This document shows positions 1-7,469 of a DNA stretch of 64,000 nt, piece after piece. Position 1 is the stretch's first letter; every line of letters starts with the position of its first letter. Source of the DNA: Chloroflexota bacterium (GTDB taxonomy: Bacteria > Chloroflexota > UBA11872); the NCBI GenBank assembly GCA_026707285.1, contig JAPOXD010000048.1, positions 1-64,000 of the forward strand. The letters are read 5' to 3'. Made by a program: the position numbers and the translations under genes. The notes beneath the pieces were generated by a model that searched no databases, was not told the origin of the DNA, and was given only the letters and a program-made list of their open reading frames with translations.

Positions 1-45
1 AACCCCAGCCGAGGTCTTCTGGGATCAACCGTTGCACTTGAAATG

Positions 46-79
46 TGAATCCACCCTCCCGCCTCCGCAGGAATGACGG
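46..79. repeat. Diverged copy of REP-like repeat B
   Basis: The stretch begins with GAATCC and ends with GGAATGACGG, the two ends of the ATTCCGGC/GCCGGAAT palindrome seen more cleanly at 7350, 22387 and 50852. The centre is degenerate. It lies in the otherwise empty first 211 bases. Confidence 0.4.
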
Positions 80-211
80 AATCAAGTCGACGTACCACTC
101 GGAGTCGGCGACGTGGCAACTCCGGGTCTGCATCGAATCTGCAAACGGCCTGGACCGCACCTCAACCCGGTATGCCGAAACTCGGGCGAAACGCTTGGAA
201 TAGGCCTTGCG

Positions 212-1210
212 ATGCGTCCGGGATGGATCGGCAGGTGTACCGCGATAGCAGCTGCGGCTGCTTTCGCCGGCCTCATGGTGACCGCGTGCGGTGATGCCGG
301 TGAAGCGACCCGGGCCACGGCGCGAGCCACACGAGCGGCAGCGGCCGGCGTCGAGCAAACGGCGGCACCGCAGACGACGGCGCGCGCCCCCTCACCATCC
401 GCGACAACCGAAGCTCGGCTAGCCACCACGCCAGAGGCTCCGGCCTCGGGCAGACTGGGTGCGCGTCCGGGCGGCCCGGGACTTCCGGGCGGCCGTTTCG
501 GCGGCGCGGGGCTCGCGGATGCCGTGGTCGCCGCCGTGGCCGAGACGGCTGGGAAGTCCGTGGTAGAGATCCAGGCGCTCCAAGAATCCGGTATGACCGT
601 GGCCGAGATCATCGAGGCCGAGGGCATCGACCGCGAGGCGGTCGTCGATCAAGCCGTGGACCAAATCCTGTCCGGATTCGCCGGTGGGCGGGGTGGTCAG
701 GCCGGCGGTGCCGATGCCGGAGGCGGCGGGTTCGGGGGTGGTGGATTTGCTGGTGGCAGAGCTGGAAACGCGGGTGCTGGTGGTGGCGGATTCGGTGGCG
801 GGGCTGGCGGCGGGTTCGATCCGCGCGCCGCGCTGCGCACTGCCGTCAACACGATGATCGACGGGGAGCCACCGGTGGCGCCGAGTGGCGCCAGGCCCTT
901 CGTCGGCATGGGTCAGGTGATCATCAACGTTGTCGCCGAGCGCACCGGACGTGACCTCGCCGAGGTGCGTGACGCGCGCGCCGGCGGCCAATCGTTCGCC
1001 TCGCTCCTGTTCGTCGCGGGGCAGGACGTGGACACCGCGATCGACGCAATCGTGGAGACCATCGAGTCCAACGCCGCGGCCGCTGAACGTCCCGAGGGCG
1101 CGCCCGAGCTACCGTCCGGCGAGGATGTGCGCGAGGCCATCGAAGCGATCATGTACGCCACCGACGCCAGCGAAGCCGAGCTCACACCGCCCGCGGCGCA
1201 GGGAAGCTAA
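212..1210 (+). CDS. Gly-rich lipoprotein with two similar helical domains
   Basis: Predicted secreted lipoprotein of about 332 residues; function not recognised. The ATG at 212 is chosen because a signal peptide follows directly, with Arg residues, an Ala-rich core and a lipobox ending VTAC. An upstream in-frame ATG at 113 would bury this signal. An Ala/Thr-rich low-complexity linker comes next. Then there are two related helical segments, one with AVAETAGKSVVEIQ and one with VVAERTGRDLAEVR. They share the layout TGxxxxE, a central Gly, a hydrophobic helix and a closing IVETI-like helix. Such units resemble the short helical repeats common in bacterial secreted proteins of unknown function. 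They are separated by a strongly Gly-rich stretch (GGGFGGGG and similar). No operon partner: the next gene is on the other strand. Confidence 0.7.
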   Translation: MRPGWIGRCTAIAAAAAFAGLMVTACGDAGEATRATARATRAAAAGVEQTAAPQTTARAPSPSATTEARLATTPEAPASGRLGARPGGPGLPGGRFGGAGLADAVVAAVAETAGKSVVEIQALQESGMTVAEIIEAEGIDREAVVDQAVDQILSGFAGGRGGQAGGADAGGGGFGGGGFAGGRAGNAGAGGGGFGGGAGGGFDPRAALRTAVNTMIDGEPPVAPSGARPFVGMGQVIINVVAERTGRDLAEVRDARAGGQSFASLLFVAGQDVDTAIDAIVETIESNAAAAERPEGAPELPSGEDVREAIEAIMYATDASEAELTPPAAQGS

Positions 1211-1331
1211 GGATCCTCGAAGCAAGCAACGCCGCGTGGCGGGAATGATCCCAATTCGTTCGATGAGCCCTTCGACTAGCTCAGGGCGAACGGGCTAGGG
1301 CAACGCCCATTGCCTTGTTTGAACCTCTCCT
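1211..1331. repeat. MITE-like repeat A, copy 1
   Basis: The core is a near-copy of CCCTTCGACAAGCTCAGGG, flanked by CGTTCG (1257-1262) and CGAACG (1287-1292). The outer ends (GGATCCTCGAAGCAAGCAA near 1211 and TTTGAACCTCTCCTAA near 1330) resemble the terminal inverted repeats of the copy at 7213. The right end contributes the TAG stop of the aldo/keto reductase. Confidence 0.5.
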
Positions 1332-2208
1332 AAGTCGCGGCGTCGATGGCGAGCCTCGGCTCGGGCATGGGCGGGCACTGGGCGGCGATGGCTTCGGCTT
1401 GCTGGGTGGCTGAGAGCGGGCGGAAGCGCTCGGCGGCGTCCAGGATCTGGGGCAAGAGACGCAGGTCGCCGGTGCTTGGGGCGGTGTGCACCGGCTGGGA
1501 GAGCACGAACCAGAGCGAGCGGTCGATGTCCGGCTGCTCGCGGTGCGGGTCGTACCAGACGTTGATCTCGCGCTCGCGGCCGCCCCAGCCGCCGCGGGCC
1601 AGCATCTTGATGGTCTGCACGCCCACGTCCCGCGCGGCAGCTTCCGCCAGCAGTGCCTCGGCGTCTCGGCGGTAGGCCGCATTGCGATAGATGGCGGGCG
1701 AGACCGGAAACATGATCGTGTCGAAGTCGAACCGCCGCAGCGCTTCCAGGTGGACGCGCGGCGCGTCGGGACCGTGCCCGGTGATGCCGAGAAAGCGCGT
1801 GAGACCCTGCTCGCGCATCTCGACGAGCGCCCGCAGCGCGCCGTCATCGGCCGTCGCCGCGTCCAGGTCCTCGAACGTGCTGACGCTGTGGAGCTGGAAG
1901 AGGTCGAACACTTCGACTCCCAGACGCCGCTGGCAGGAGCGAATGCTCTCCCAGGCGTCCTTGTAGCCGCGCTCGCCGGTCTTGGCGCCGAGGAACACCT
2001 GGTCGCGAATGGTCGGCATCGAAGGCGCCAGCCGTTCCATGGCCTGGCCGTAGCTGGGGGCCACGTCGATGTGGTTGACGCCGCGGCTGACGACGAGATC
2101 GACGGCGGCGTCGGCCTCCGCCTGATCCACCCCGCGTCCAACGGCGAAGGCGCCAAAGGTGACCACCGAGCTCATGTGCTCCGTGCGGCCGAGTCGTCGG
2201 GTTTCCAC
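1330..2208 (-). CDS. Aldo/keto reductase family protein
   Basis: NADPH-linked oxidoreductase of the aldo/keto reductase superfamily, 292 residues, cytosolic; substrate unknown. The family tetrad is visible: Asp and Tyr in DVAPSYG, Lys in FLGAKTG and His in LFQLHSV. The GTG start at 2208 is preferred because AGGAGG sits seven bases upstream on the minus strand (2216-2221). The longer open frame to 2337 adds an unlikely Arg-rich leader. The stop codon lies in the end of repeat A copy 1, so the C-terminus may have been set by that insertion. It is a single gene, divergent from the export operon that begins at 2364. Confidence 0.88.
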   Translation of the reverse strand: METRRLGRTEHMSSVVTFGAFAVGRGVDQAEADAAVDLVVSRGVNHIDVAPSYGQAMERLAPSMPTIRDQVFLGAKTGERGYKDAWESIRSCQRRLGVEVFDLFQLHSVSTFEDLDAATADDGALRALVEMREQGLTRFLGITGHGPDAPRVHLEALRRFDFDTIMFPVSPAIYRNAAYRRDAEALLAEAAARDVGVQTIKMLARGGWGGREREINVWYDPHREQPDIDRSLWFVLSQPVHTAPSTGDLRLLPQILDAAERFRPLSATQQAEAIAAQCPPMPEPRLAIDAAT

Positions 2209-2363
2209 GCTTGCCCCTCCTACCGGGTTATCGCGATCCCGGCGCCTGCCCTGCGGGCCAAAATCCACGAAATCTGCACAGCCGGTCAACCGGATGACGA
2301 CAGGCGCAAGCCTAGATTCACCGTGGTCGCGGTGCACGTGCGGCCGCCAGCCTGAGGCCCATC

Positions 2364-5216
2364 ATGTCAAGTCTGCTTCGCAGGGCCGTCGTGGCGCTGC
2401 TCGTCGTGGCCGCCGCGGGAGGCGTGGCCGCCTTCCTGATCATTCGGCTCGAGGTCTTTCAGGCCGAAGAGGAGGCGCCGCCGATTACCGCCAGCGTGGA
2501 GCGCCGGGACCTGGTCAGCACGCTCGCCGTGATCGGCAACGTGGACTTCGGCAACACGGTCGGGCTGGGATTCGGGCATCCGGGCACCGTCCAGGCGTTG
2601 CACGTCGAGACCGGGCAACTCGTACCCGCGGGCACCGTGCTGGCCCAGCTTGACGTAGTCGATCTCGAGCGAGCCGTGGACGACGCCGCATCTTCCCTGC
2701 AGCAAGCCGAACTGCAGCTGGCCAAGCTGCTCCGGCCCGCCGACGACGCCGATATCGAGCGCGCCGAGCTGGACGTGCAGGAGGCGCAGGCGTCGCTCGA
2801 CGACCTGCGAGCCCCAATCAGCGCATGGGACGTCGCGGCCGCCGAAGCGGCGGTGGTCTCGGCGCAGATGAACTATGACCGTGCGGTCAAGGACCTGGAG
2901 GACGTCCAGGCCGGACCTTCGGCTCTCGATCTGGTCGAAGCCGAAGGGGCCATCGCCTCGGCGCAAGCCAGCCTGGCAAGCGCCGAGCTGGGGTTGCAGG
3001 CGCTGCTGGACGAGCCGTCCGTCGCCGCGATGGCCGACGCCCAAGGCGCCATCGAGTCCGCTCGTTCGAGCCTCGCCGGCGCGAAGGACGCGCTGGACAC
3101 GCTGGTGGAAGACCCGAGCACGAGCGACGTGGCCAATGCCGAACTGAAGCTGCGAACGGCGCGCGCGGCATTCGCCGAGGCCGAGGACCAGCTGGCCACG
3201 CTGCGCGCGGGCGCCACCCAGGCCGACATCGACGAGGCCGTCGCGAGCGTGGAGGCCGCCCGCACCGCGCTCGCCGAATCCGAGGACGACTTCGCGACGC
3301 TGACGGCCGACCCGACGCCCGAGGAGCTCACGGACGCCGAGAACGCCGTCCAGAGCGCGCAGGCCGGGCTGCTGCAAGCGCAAGCGGCGCTGGACACGCT
3401 GGTGAGCGGGCCGACGGAATCGCAACTGCAGGACGCTCGCGACCAGATCGCCACGGCGCAGGCCACCCTCGACGGTGCCCGCCGAGACGCCGCCGAGGCG
3501 CCCGCCAAGCAGATTCAGATTATCGCCAGCGCCGAATCGAGCTACGAGTCGGCTCTGGCCGCGTTCATCGCGGCGCGATACGCGGCTACAGCTTCCGCGT
3601 GGGACGGTTCCTCGGGCACGGAGATTGCCGAGACTGAAGCTCGCTTTCGCGCGGCCGAGGCCGGGCTTACATCGGCCAGACAGCAACTCGCCGATGCGCG
3701 GGCCGGACCCGACTACGCGGCCCTCAACGAAGCCATCGCGGCCGGTGAGCGTGGCCTCGCCGCCGCCCAGCGTCGGCTGGCGGAGCTCCAGGAAGCACCG
3801 ACCGAAGCGGACCTTGCGGAGGCCCAAGCAAGCGTTGCCCTGGCCGAGGGAGCGCTGCGCGGTGCCGACGAAGACCAGCGCGACCTGATCGAGGGGCCAT
3901 CGGCCACCGAGGTCGCCACTCAGGCGGCAGCCGTGAGAACCGCGCGAGCGGCGCTGGCATCGGCTCGCGAGCGACTCGCCGAGTTGACCGAGGGTCCGAG
4001 CGAGGTCGAGATCGCGGTGCAGGAGGCTGCGGTGGCTGAGGCTCGACAGGCAATCGCGGACGCCGAGACGGAGTTGGACGACCTGCTTGCCGGAGCGTCG
4101 GACGACGACGTAGACGCGCAGGAGCGCGCCATCGTGGTCGCCTCGCATAGCGTCACGGCGGCCGAGGCCCGCTTGCAGGACCTGCTCGCCGACCCCGACG
4201 CCGCCGAGCTGCTGCGCGAGCAGGCGGGCCTTACATCGGCGCAACTGTCGCTCGAGGCGGCCAGGCTGCGCCTGGACGAGTTGCGTGAGGGACCCGACCC
4301 AACGGATGTCCGCCTGGCCGAACAGGCGATTCGCGCGTCCGAGTTGTCCCTCACCGACGCCACCGCGCGGTTGGACCAACTACAGGAGGGACCGTCCGCC
4401 CTGGAGGTTCTCCGGGCGGAAAACGCCGTGCGCCGAGCCGCGCTGGCCCTGGCCGACGTGCAGGCCCCGCCGGACGCGCTGGACGTTGAGCAAAGCGAAC
4501 TTGCCGTGACCGATGCCGAGCGGCGACTGGCAGCCGCCCGCGAGGACCTGGCCGACGCGCTCATCGTGGCGCCGTTTGCCGGAGTCGTGCTGGACGTGAA
4601 CGGGCAAGTGGGACTTCAGGCGCCGGCAACCGTGGTCACCCTGGCCGAGGCGGCGTCGATCCACGTGCTGGTGAACGTCGACGAATCCGACATCGGGCTC
4701 GTCAAGCTGGGCCAATTGGTAACGCTCGAGTTCGAGGCGCTTGGCGGCACGGTTTTCGCCGGCACCGTGATTCGTCGCGGTCAGCAGGGCGAAGCGTCGC
4801 AGGGGCTGGTGACGTACCCGGTCGAAATCGGCTTCACGTCGCCCGACCCTCGCCTGCTGAGCGGACTGACGGCCGACGTCTCGATCGTGCTGGCCGAGTC
4901 ACCAGGCGCCCTGGCCATCCCGCGGCAGGCCGTGCAGACGGTTGGTCCCCGGTCGTTCGTGAGCGTGCTCGGCGCGGACGGCGTGATCCAGCAACAGCCG
5001 GTCACGGTCGGGCTGCAAGATGAGCTGTTCGTCGAGGTGACCGAGGGCCTGGTCGAAGGCGAGGCCGTGGTCCTCACCGGCGCGGCCATTGCCGGATTCC
5101 AGCTGCCGCAACTGCCCGCCGGCTTCACGCCGGGTCAGTTCAGACCCGGGCAATTCGGTGGCGGCGGCGGCTTCCGCGGTCCTGGCGGCGGCGGTCCGGG
5201 CGGAGGCGGCGGCTAG
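2364..5216 (+). CDS. Periplasmic adaptor (HlyD/MFP) with giant helical repeat region
   Basis: Membrane-fusion/adaptor subunit of a MacB-type ABC exporter, 950 residues; family members are usually 350-450. Residues 8-28 form an N-terminal membrane anchor. The first half of the lipoyl/barrel-sandwich domain is near 50-98, and the second half resumes at the APFAGVV motif (about 736), followed by beta-barrel segments to about 900. Between them, residues 122-731 are Ala/Glu-rich helical sequence in 33-residue units. The tail (about 905-950) is Gly-rich with GQF repeats. The stop overlaps the GTG of the ATPase gene, so the three-gene operon is translationally coupled. The function as adaptor follows from family and context; the substrate is unknown. 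No outer-membrane channel gene is nearby. Confidence 0.88.
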   Translation: MSSLLRRAVVALLVVAAAGGVAAFLIIRLEVFQAEEEAPPITASVERRDLVSTLAVIGNVDFGNTVGLGFGHPGTVQALHVETGQLVPAGTVLAQLDVVDLERAVDDAASSLQQAELQLAKLLRPADDADIERAELDVQEAQASLDDLRAPISAWDVAAAEAAVVSAQMNYDRAVKDLEDVQAGPSALDLVEAEGAIASAQASLASAELGLQALLDEPSVAAMADAQGAIESARSSLAGAKDALDTLVEDPSTSDVANAELKLRTARAAFAEAEDQLATLRAGATQADIDEAVASVEAARTALAESEDDFATLTADPTPEELTDAENAVQSAQAGLLQAQAALDTLVSGPTESQLQDARDQIATAQATLDGARRDAAEAPAKQIQIIASAESSYESALAAFIAARYAATASAWDGSSGTEIAETEARFRAAEAGLTSARQQLADARAGPDYAALNEAIAAGERGLAAAQRRLAELQEAPTEADLAEAQASVALAEGALRGADEDQRDLIEGPSATEVATQAAAVRTARAALASARERLAELTEGPSEVEIAVQEAAVAEARQAIADAETELDDLLAGASDDDVDAQERAIVVASHSVTAAEARLQDLLADPDAAELLREQAGLTSAQLSLEAARLRLDELREGPDPTDVRLAEQAIRASELSLTDATARLDQLQEGPSALEVLRAENAVRRAALALADVQAPPDALDVEQSELAVTDAERRLAAAREDLADALIVAPFAGVVLDVNGQVGLQAPATVVTLAEAASIHVLVNVDESDIGLVKLGQLVTLEFEALGGTVFAGTVIRRGQQGEASQGLVTYPVEIGFTSPDPRLLSGLTADVSIVLAESPGALAIPRQAVQTVGPRSFVSVLGADGVIQQQPVTVGLQDELFVEVTEGLVEGEAVVLTGAAIAGFQLPQLPAGFTPGQFRPGQFGGGGGFRGPGGGGPGGGGG
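2727..4556 (+). repeat. In-gene array of 33-residue (99-bp) repeats
   Basis: In the adaptor protein, units begin with a hydrophobic-xx-G/D-P/A-S/T pattern (e.g. VQAGPS, LLDEPS, LTADPT, LTEGPS). They start at residues 148, 181, 214, 247, 280, 313 and 346, exactly 33 apart. A 66-residue irregular segment (379-444) and a 30-residue unit follow. Units then start at 475, 508, 541, 574, 607, 640 and 673. The outermost units on each side (122-147 and 673-698) are 26 residues. The layout is therefore nearly mirror-symmetric. Confidence 0.85.
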
Positions 5217-5947
5217 TGGAAAGCGGCTCCCAGGAGAACGGCAATGCGACGCCGGTCGTGCGCGTGCAAGACCTCGTCAAGACCTATCACATGGGCTTGA
5301 TCGACGTGCACGCCCTGCGCGGCGTCTCGTTCGACATCGGCAAAGGCGAGATAGTCGCCATCATGGGGCACTCGGGCTCGGGCAAGTCGACGTTGCTCAA
5401 TCTGCTGGGGTGCCTGGATGCGCCCACGGCCGGCAGCTACTTCCTCGACGGCGAGCTGGTCGGCGACCTCTCCGACGACGCGCTGGCCGCCATTCGCAAT
5501 CGCAAGATCGGGTTCGTCTTCCAATCGTTCAACCTGTTGGCGCGGATGTCGGCGCTGGAGCAGGTTGAGATGCCGTTGCTCTACGCCCGCGACCGCCAGC
5601 GGCGGCAACGCGCGGAAGAGGCCTTGGCCGTGGTCGGGTTGGAGGACCGCATGCACCACAAGCCGTCGGAGCTGTCCGGCGGGCAGCAGCAGCGCGTGGC
5701 GATTGCGCGCGCCCTGGTGGGCAATCCCAGCATGGTGCTGGCCGATGAGCCGACCGGAAACCTCGACACGGCCACGGCCAACGAGATCATGGAGCTGCTC
5801 GTCCTCCTGAACGAGGAACGCCGCATCACCACGCTGATCGTGACGCACGAGGCCGACGTGGCGGCGCGCACGCAGCGCGTGATTCGCATGGTGGACGGGG
5901 CGGTCGCCGCCGACGACCTCACCGCTCGCGCGGAGAGCGGCGTATGA
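5216..5947 (+). CDS. MacB/LolD-type ABC transporter ATPase
   Basis: ATP-hydrolysing subunit of the export system, 243 residues, acting on the cytoplasmic face. Visible motifs are Walker A GHSGSGKST, Q-loop VFQSFNLL, signature LSGGQQQRVAIARAL, Walker B VLADEPTG and the H-loop His in VTHE. The GTG start at 5216 shares its first base with the TAG stop of the adaptor gene. The stop overlaps the permease ATG in an ATGA junction. Length and motifs match the stand-alone ATPases that pair with FtsX-type permeases in macrolide, lipoprotein or peptide export. The specific cargo cannot be read from sequence. Confidence 0.93.
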   Translation: MESGSQENGNATPVVRVQDLVKTYHMGLIDVHALRGVSFDIGKGEIVAIMGHSGSGKSTLLNLLGCLDAPTAGSYFLDGELVGDLSDDALAAIRNRKIGFVFQSFNLLARMSALEQVEMPLLYARDRQRRQRAEEALAVVGLEDRMHHKPSELSGGQQQRVAIARALVGNPSMVLADEPTGNLDTATANEIMELLVLLNEERRITTLIVTHEADVAARTQRVIRMVDGAVAADDLTARAESGV

Positions 5948-7194
5948 GTCTCGCGGACGGCGTGCGACTGGCGCTGCGGGCGCTGGCCGCCAACAAGCTG
6001 CGCACCAGCCTGACGGTGCTGGGCATGGTGATCGGCGTGGCGGCGGTGATCGCGCTGATGTCGCTGGGCGCCGGCGCGCAGGCGTCGATCGAGGCGAACA
6101 TCCGCGGCACCGGCTCCAACCTGCTCTTCATCAGCCCCGGCGTGCAGTCGGCGACCGGCGGCCGGTTCGTGGACGTGAGCGCCACGTCGCCGACGCTGAC
6201 CCTCGCGGACGCCGAGGCCATTCGCGACGCGGCCATTCCGGGCATCGTGGACATCGCCCCCACGCGCAACACGAACGCATCGCTGGTGGCGGGCGGCAAC
6301 GCGTTCTCGACCCAGATCATCGGCGTGACGCCAAGCTATGCCGAGGTGCGCACCTTCCAGCCGCAGGCCGGTCGCTTCATCACCGACGACGACCTACGTC
6401 GACGCGCCCGCGTGATCGCCTTGGGGCAAACGATTGCCACCGAGCTATTCCCGGGCCAGAACCCCATCGGCGCCACGCTGCGCCTCAACAACCAGACGTT
6501 CACCGTAATCGCCGTGATGGAAGAGTCGGGTCAAGCGACGTTCCAGAGCCGCGACAACCAGGCGCTGGTGCCGTTGACCACGCTTCAGACGCGCATCAGC
6601 CCATCGCGCACGCTGGCGGGCGACGACATCGTCTCGGAGATCAGCGTCACGCTGGCCGACGAGGACGAGGCGACGATCGAGGCGGTCACCAACGAGGTCA
6701 GCGCGCTGCTGCGGCTGCGGCACGACGTGACCGAAGACGACTTCACCATCCGCACGCAACAGGACATCATCGAAGCGCTGGGCGAGGTCACCGGCACGCT
6801 GACGCTGTTCCTGGGCGCGATCGCCGGCATCTCGCTGCTGGTCGGCGGCATCGGGATCATGAACATCATGCTGGTCTCCGTGACCGAGCGAACGCGCGAG
6901 ATCGGCATCCGCAAGGCCATCGGCGCGCGCCGCCGGGACATCCTGGTGCAGTTCCTGATCGAGGCCGTGCTGGTGAGCTTGGGCGGCGGGATCGCGGGCG
7001 CGGTCATCGGCGGCCTGCTGGCGACGTACATGGGCGGTGTGAGCTTCGGCGGCCGCTCGCTCGAAGGCGCCCTCACGCCCGAGCCGGTGATTTTGGCGCT
7101 GGCGGTATCGGTGGCCATCGGCCTGGTGTTCGGCATCTACCCCGCCAACCGCGCGGCAAGGCTGCGGCCCATCGAGGCGCTGCGGTACGAGTAG
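5944..7194 (+). CDS. MacB-like ABC transporter permease (FtsX domain)
   Basis: Permease subunit, 416 residues. One transmembrane helix near residues 19-45 is followed by a large extracytoplasmic MacB-type domain (about 50-285). Three C-terminal helices make up the FtsX domain, with the conserved stretch TERTREIGIRKAIGARRRDI and the closing RPIEALRYE. It starts four bases inside the ATPase gene (ATGA) and ends the adaptor-ATPase-permease operon. It acts as a mechanotransmission-type exporter by family; substrate unknown. Confidence 0.93.
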   Translation: MSLADGVRLALRALAANKLRTSLTVLGMVIGVAAVIALMSLGAGAQASIEANIRGTGSNLLFISPGVQSATGGRFVDVSATSPTLTLADAEAIRDAAIPGIVDIAPTRNTNASLVAGGNAFSTQIIGVTPSYAEVRTFQPQAGRFITDDDLRRRARVIALGQTIATELFPGQNPIGATLRLNNQTFTVIAVMEESGQATFQSRDNQALVPLTTLQTRISPSRTLAGDDIVSEISVTLADEDEATIEAVTNEVSALLRLRHDVTEDDFTIRTQQDIIEALGEVTGTLTLFLGAIAGISLLVGGIGIMNIMLVSVTERTREIGIRKAIGARRRDILVQFLIEAVLVSLGGGIAGAVIGGLLATYMGGVSFGGRSLEGALTPEPVILALAVSVAIGLVFGIYPANRAARLRPIEALRYE

Positions 7195-7212
7195 GCCGCG
7201 CTCGGCTTGCTC

Positions 7213-7335
7213 GGGAACCTCTGAATAAAGCAAAGACCATGGCATGCACGGACCCCAATCCGTTCGATTACCCCTTCGACAAGCTCAGGGCGAACGGATT
7301 GGGGTCTAGCCCACGGCCTATTTCAGAGCTTTCCT
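7213..7335. mobile_element. MITE-like repeat A, copy 2 (best preserved)
   Basis: About 123 bp with imperfect terminal inverted repeats. The left end is GGGAACCTCTGAATAAAGC (7213-7231); the right end, read on the opposite strand, is AGGAAAGCTCTGAAATAGGC (7316-7335). A perfect 15-bp inverted repeat lies inside (7252-7266 with 7291-7305), centred on CCCTTCGACAAGCTCAGGG. There is no open reading frame. The structure fits a non-autonomous miniature element, but no target-site duplication is evident. Confidence 0.5.
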
Positions 7336-7349
7336 AGGGTCCGACCGGA

Positions 7350-7378
7350 CTGGATTCCGGCTTCCGCCGGAATGACGG
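7350..7378. repeat. REP-like repeat B, reverse copy
   Basis: Reads CTGGATTCCGG...CCGGAATGACGG, the reverse complement of the copies at 22387 and 50852 apart from a few loop changes. The 8-bp arms form a palindrome. Confidence 0.7.
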
Positions 7379-7435
7379 ACGCAAATTGGCCCACGACCGC
7401 TTGGGTCGTCCTATCTCTGTTCGGTTTTTGTTTGG

Positions 7436-7441
7436 TATAGT
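7436..7441 (+). promoter_or_regulatory. Candidate -10 box of the imuA-imuB-dnaE2 operon
   Basis: TATAGT follows a T-rich stretch (7421-7433) just before the imuA reading frame. No convincing -35 box or GAAC-N4-GTTC-type SOS box was found around it. The assignment rests only on the -10 match and position. Confidence 0.25.
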
Positions 7442-7469
7442 GGCGTCCCGTCCTACCTAGGGCTCTCGA

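Noticed and set aside
2367-4379. 670-residue minus-strand frame opposite the adaptor gene
   Set aside because: Shadow of the repeat region in high-GC sequence; Gly/Arg/Leu-rich without motifs.
7252-7305. Inverted repeat considered as an SOS or regulatory operator
   Set aside because: It matches the repeat A family at other loci and lies over 160 bp before imuA.
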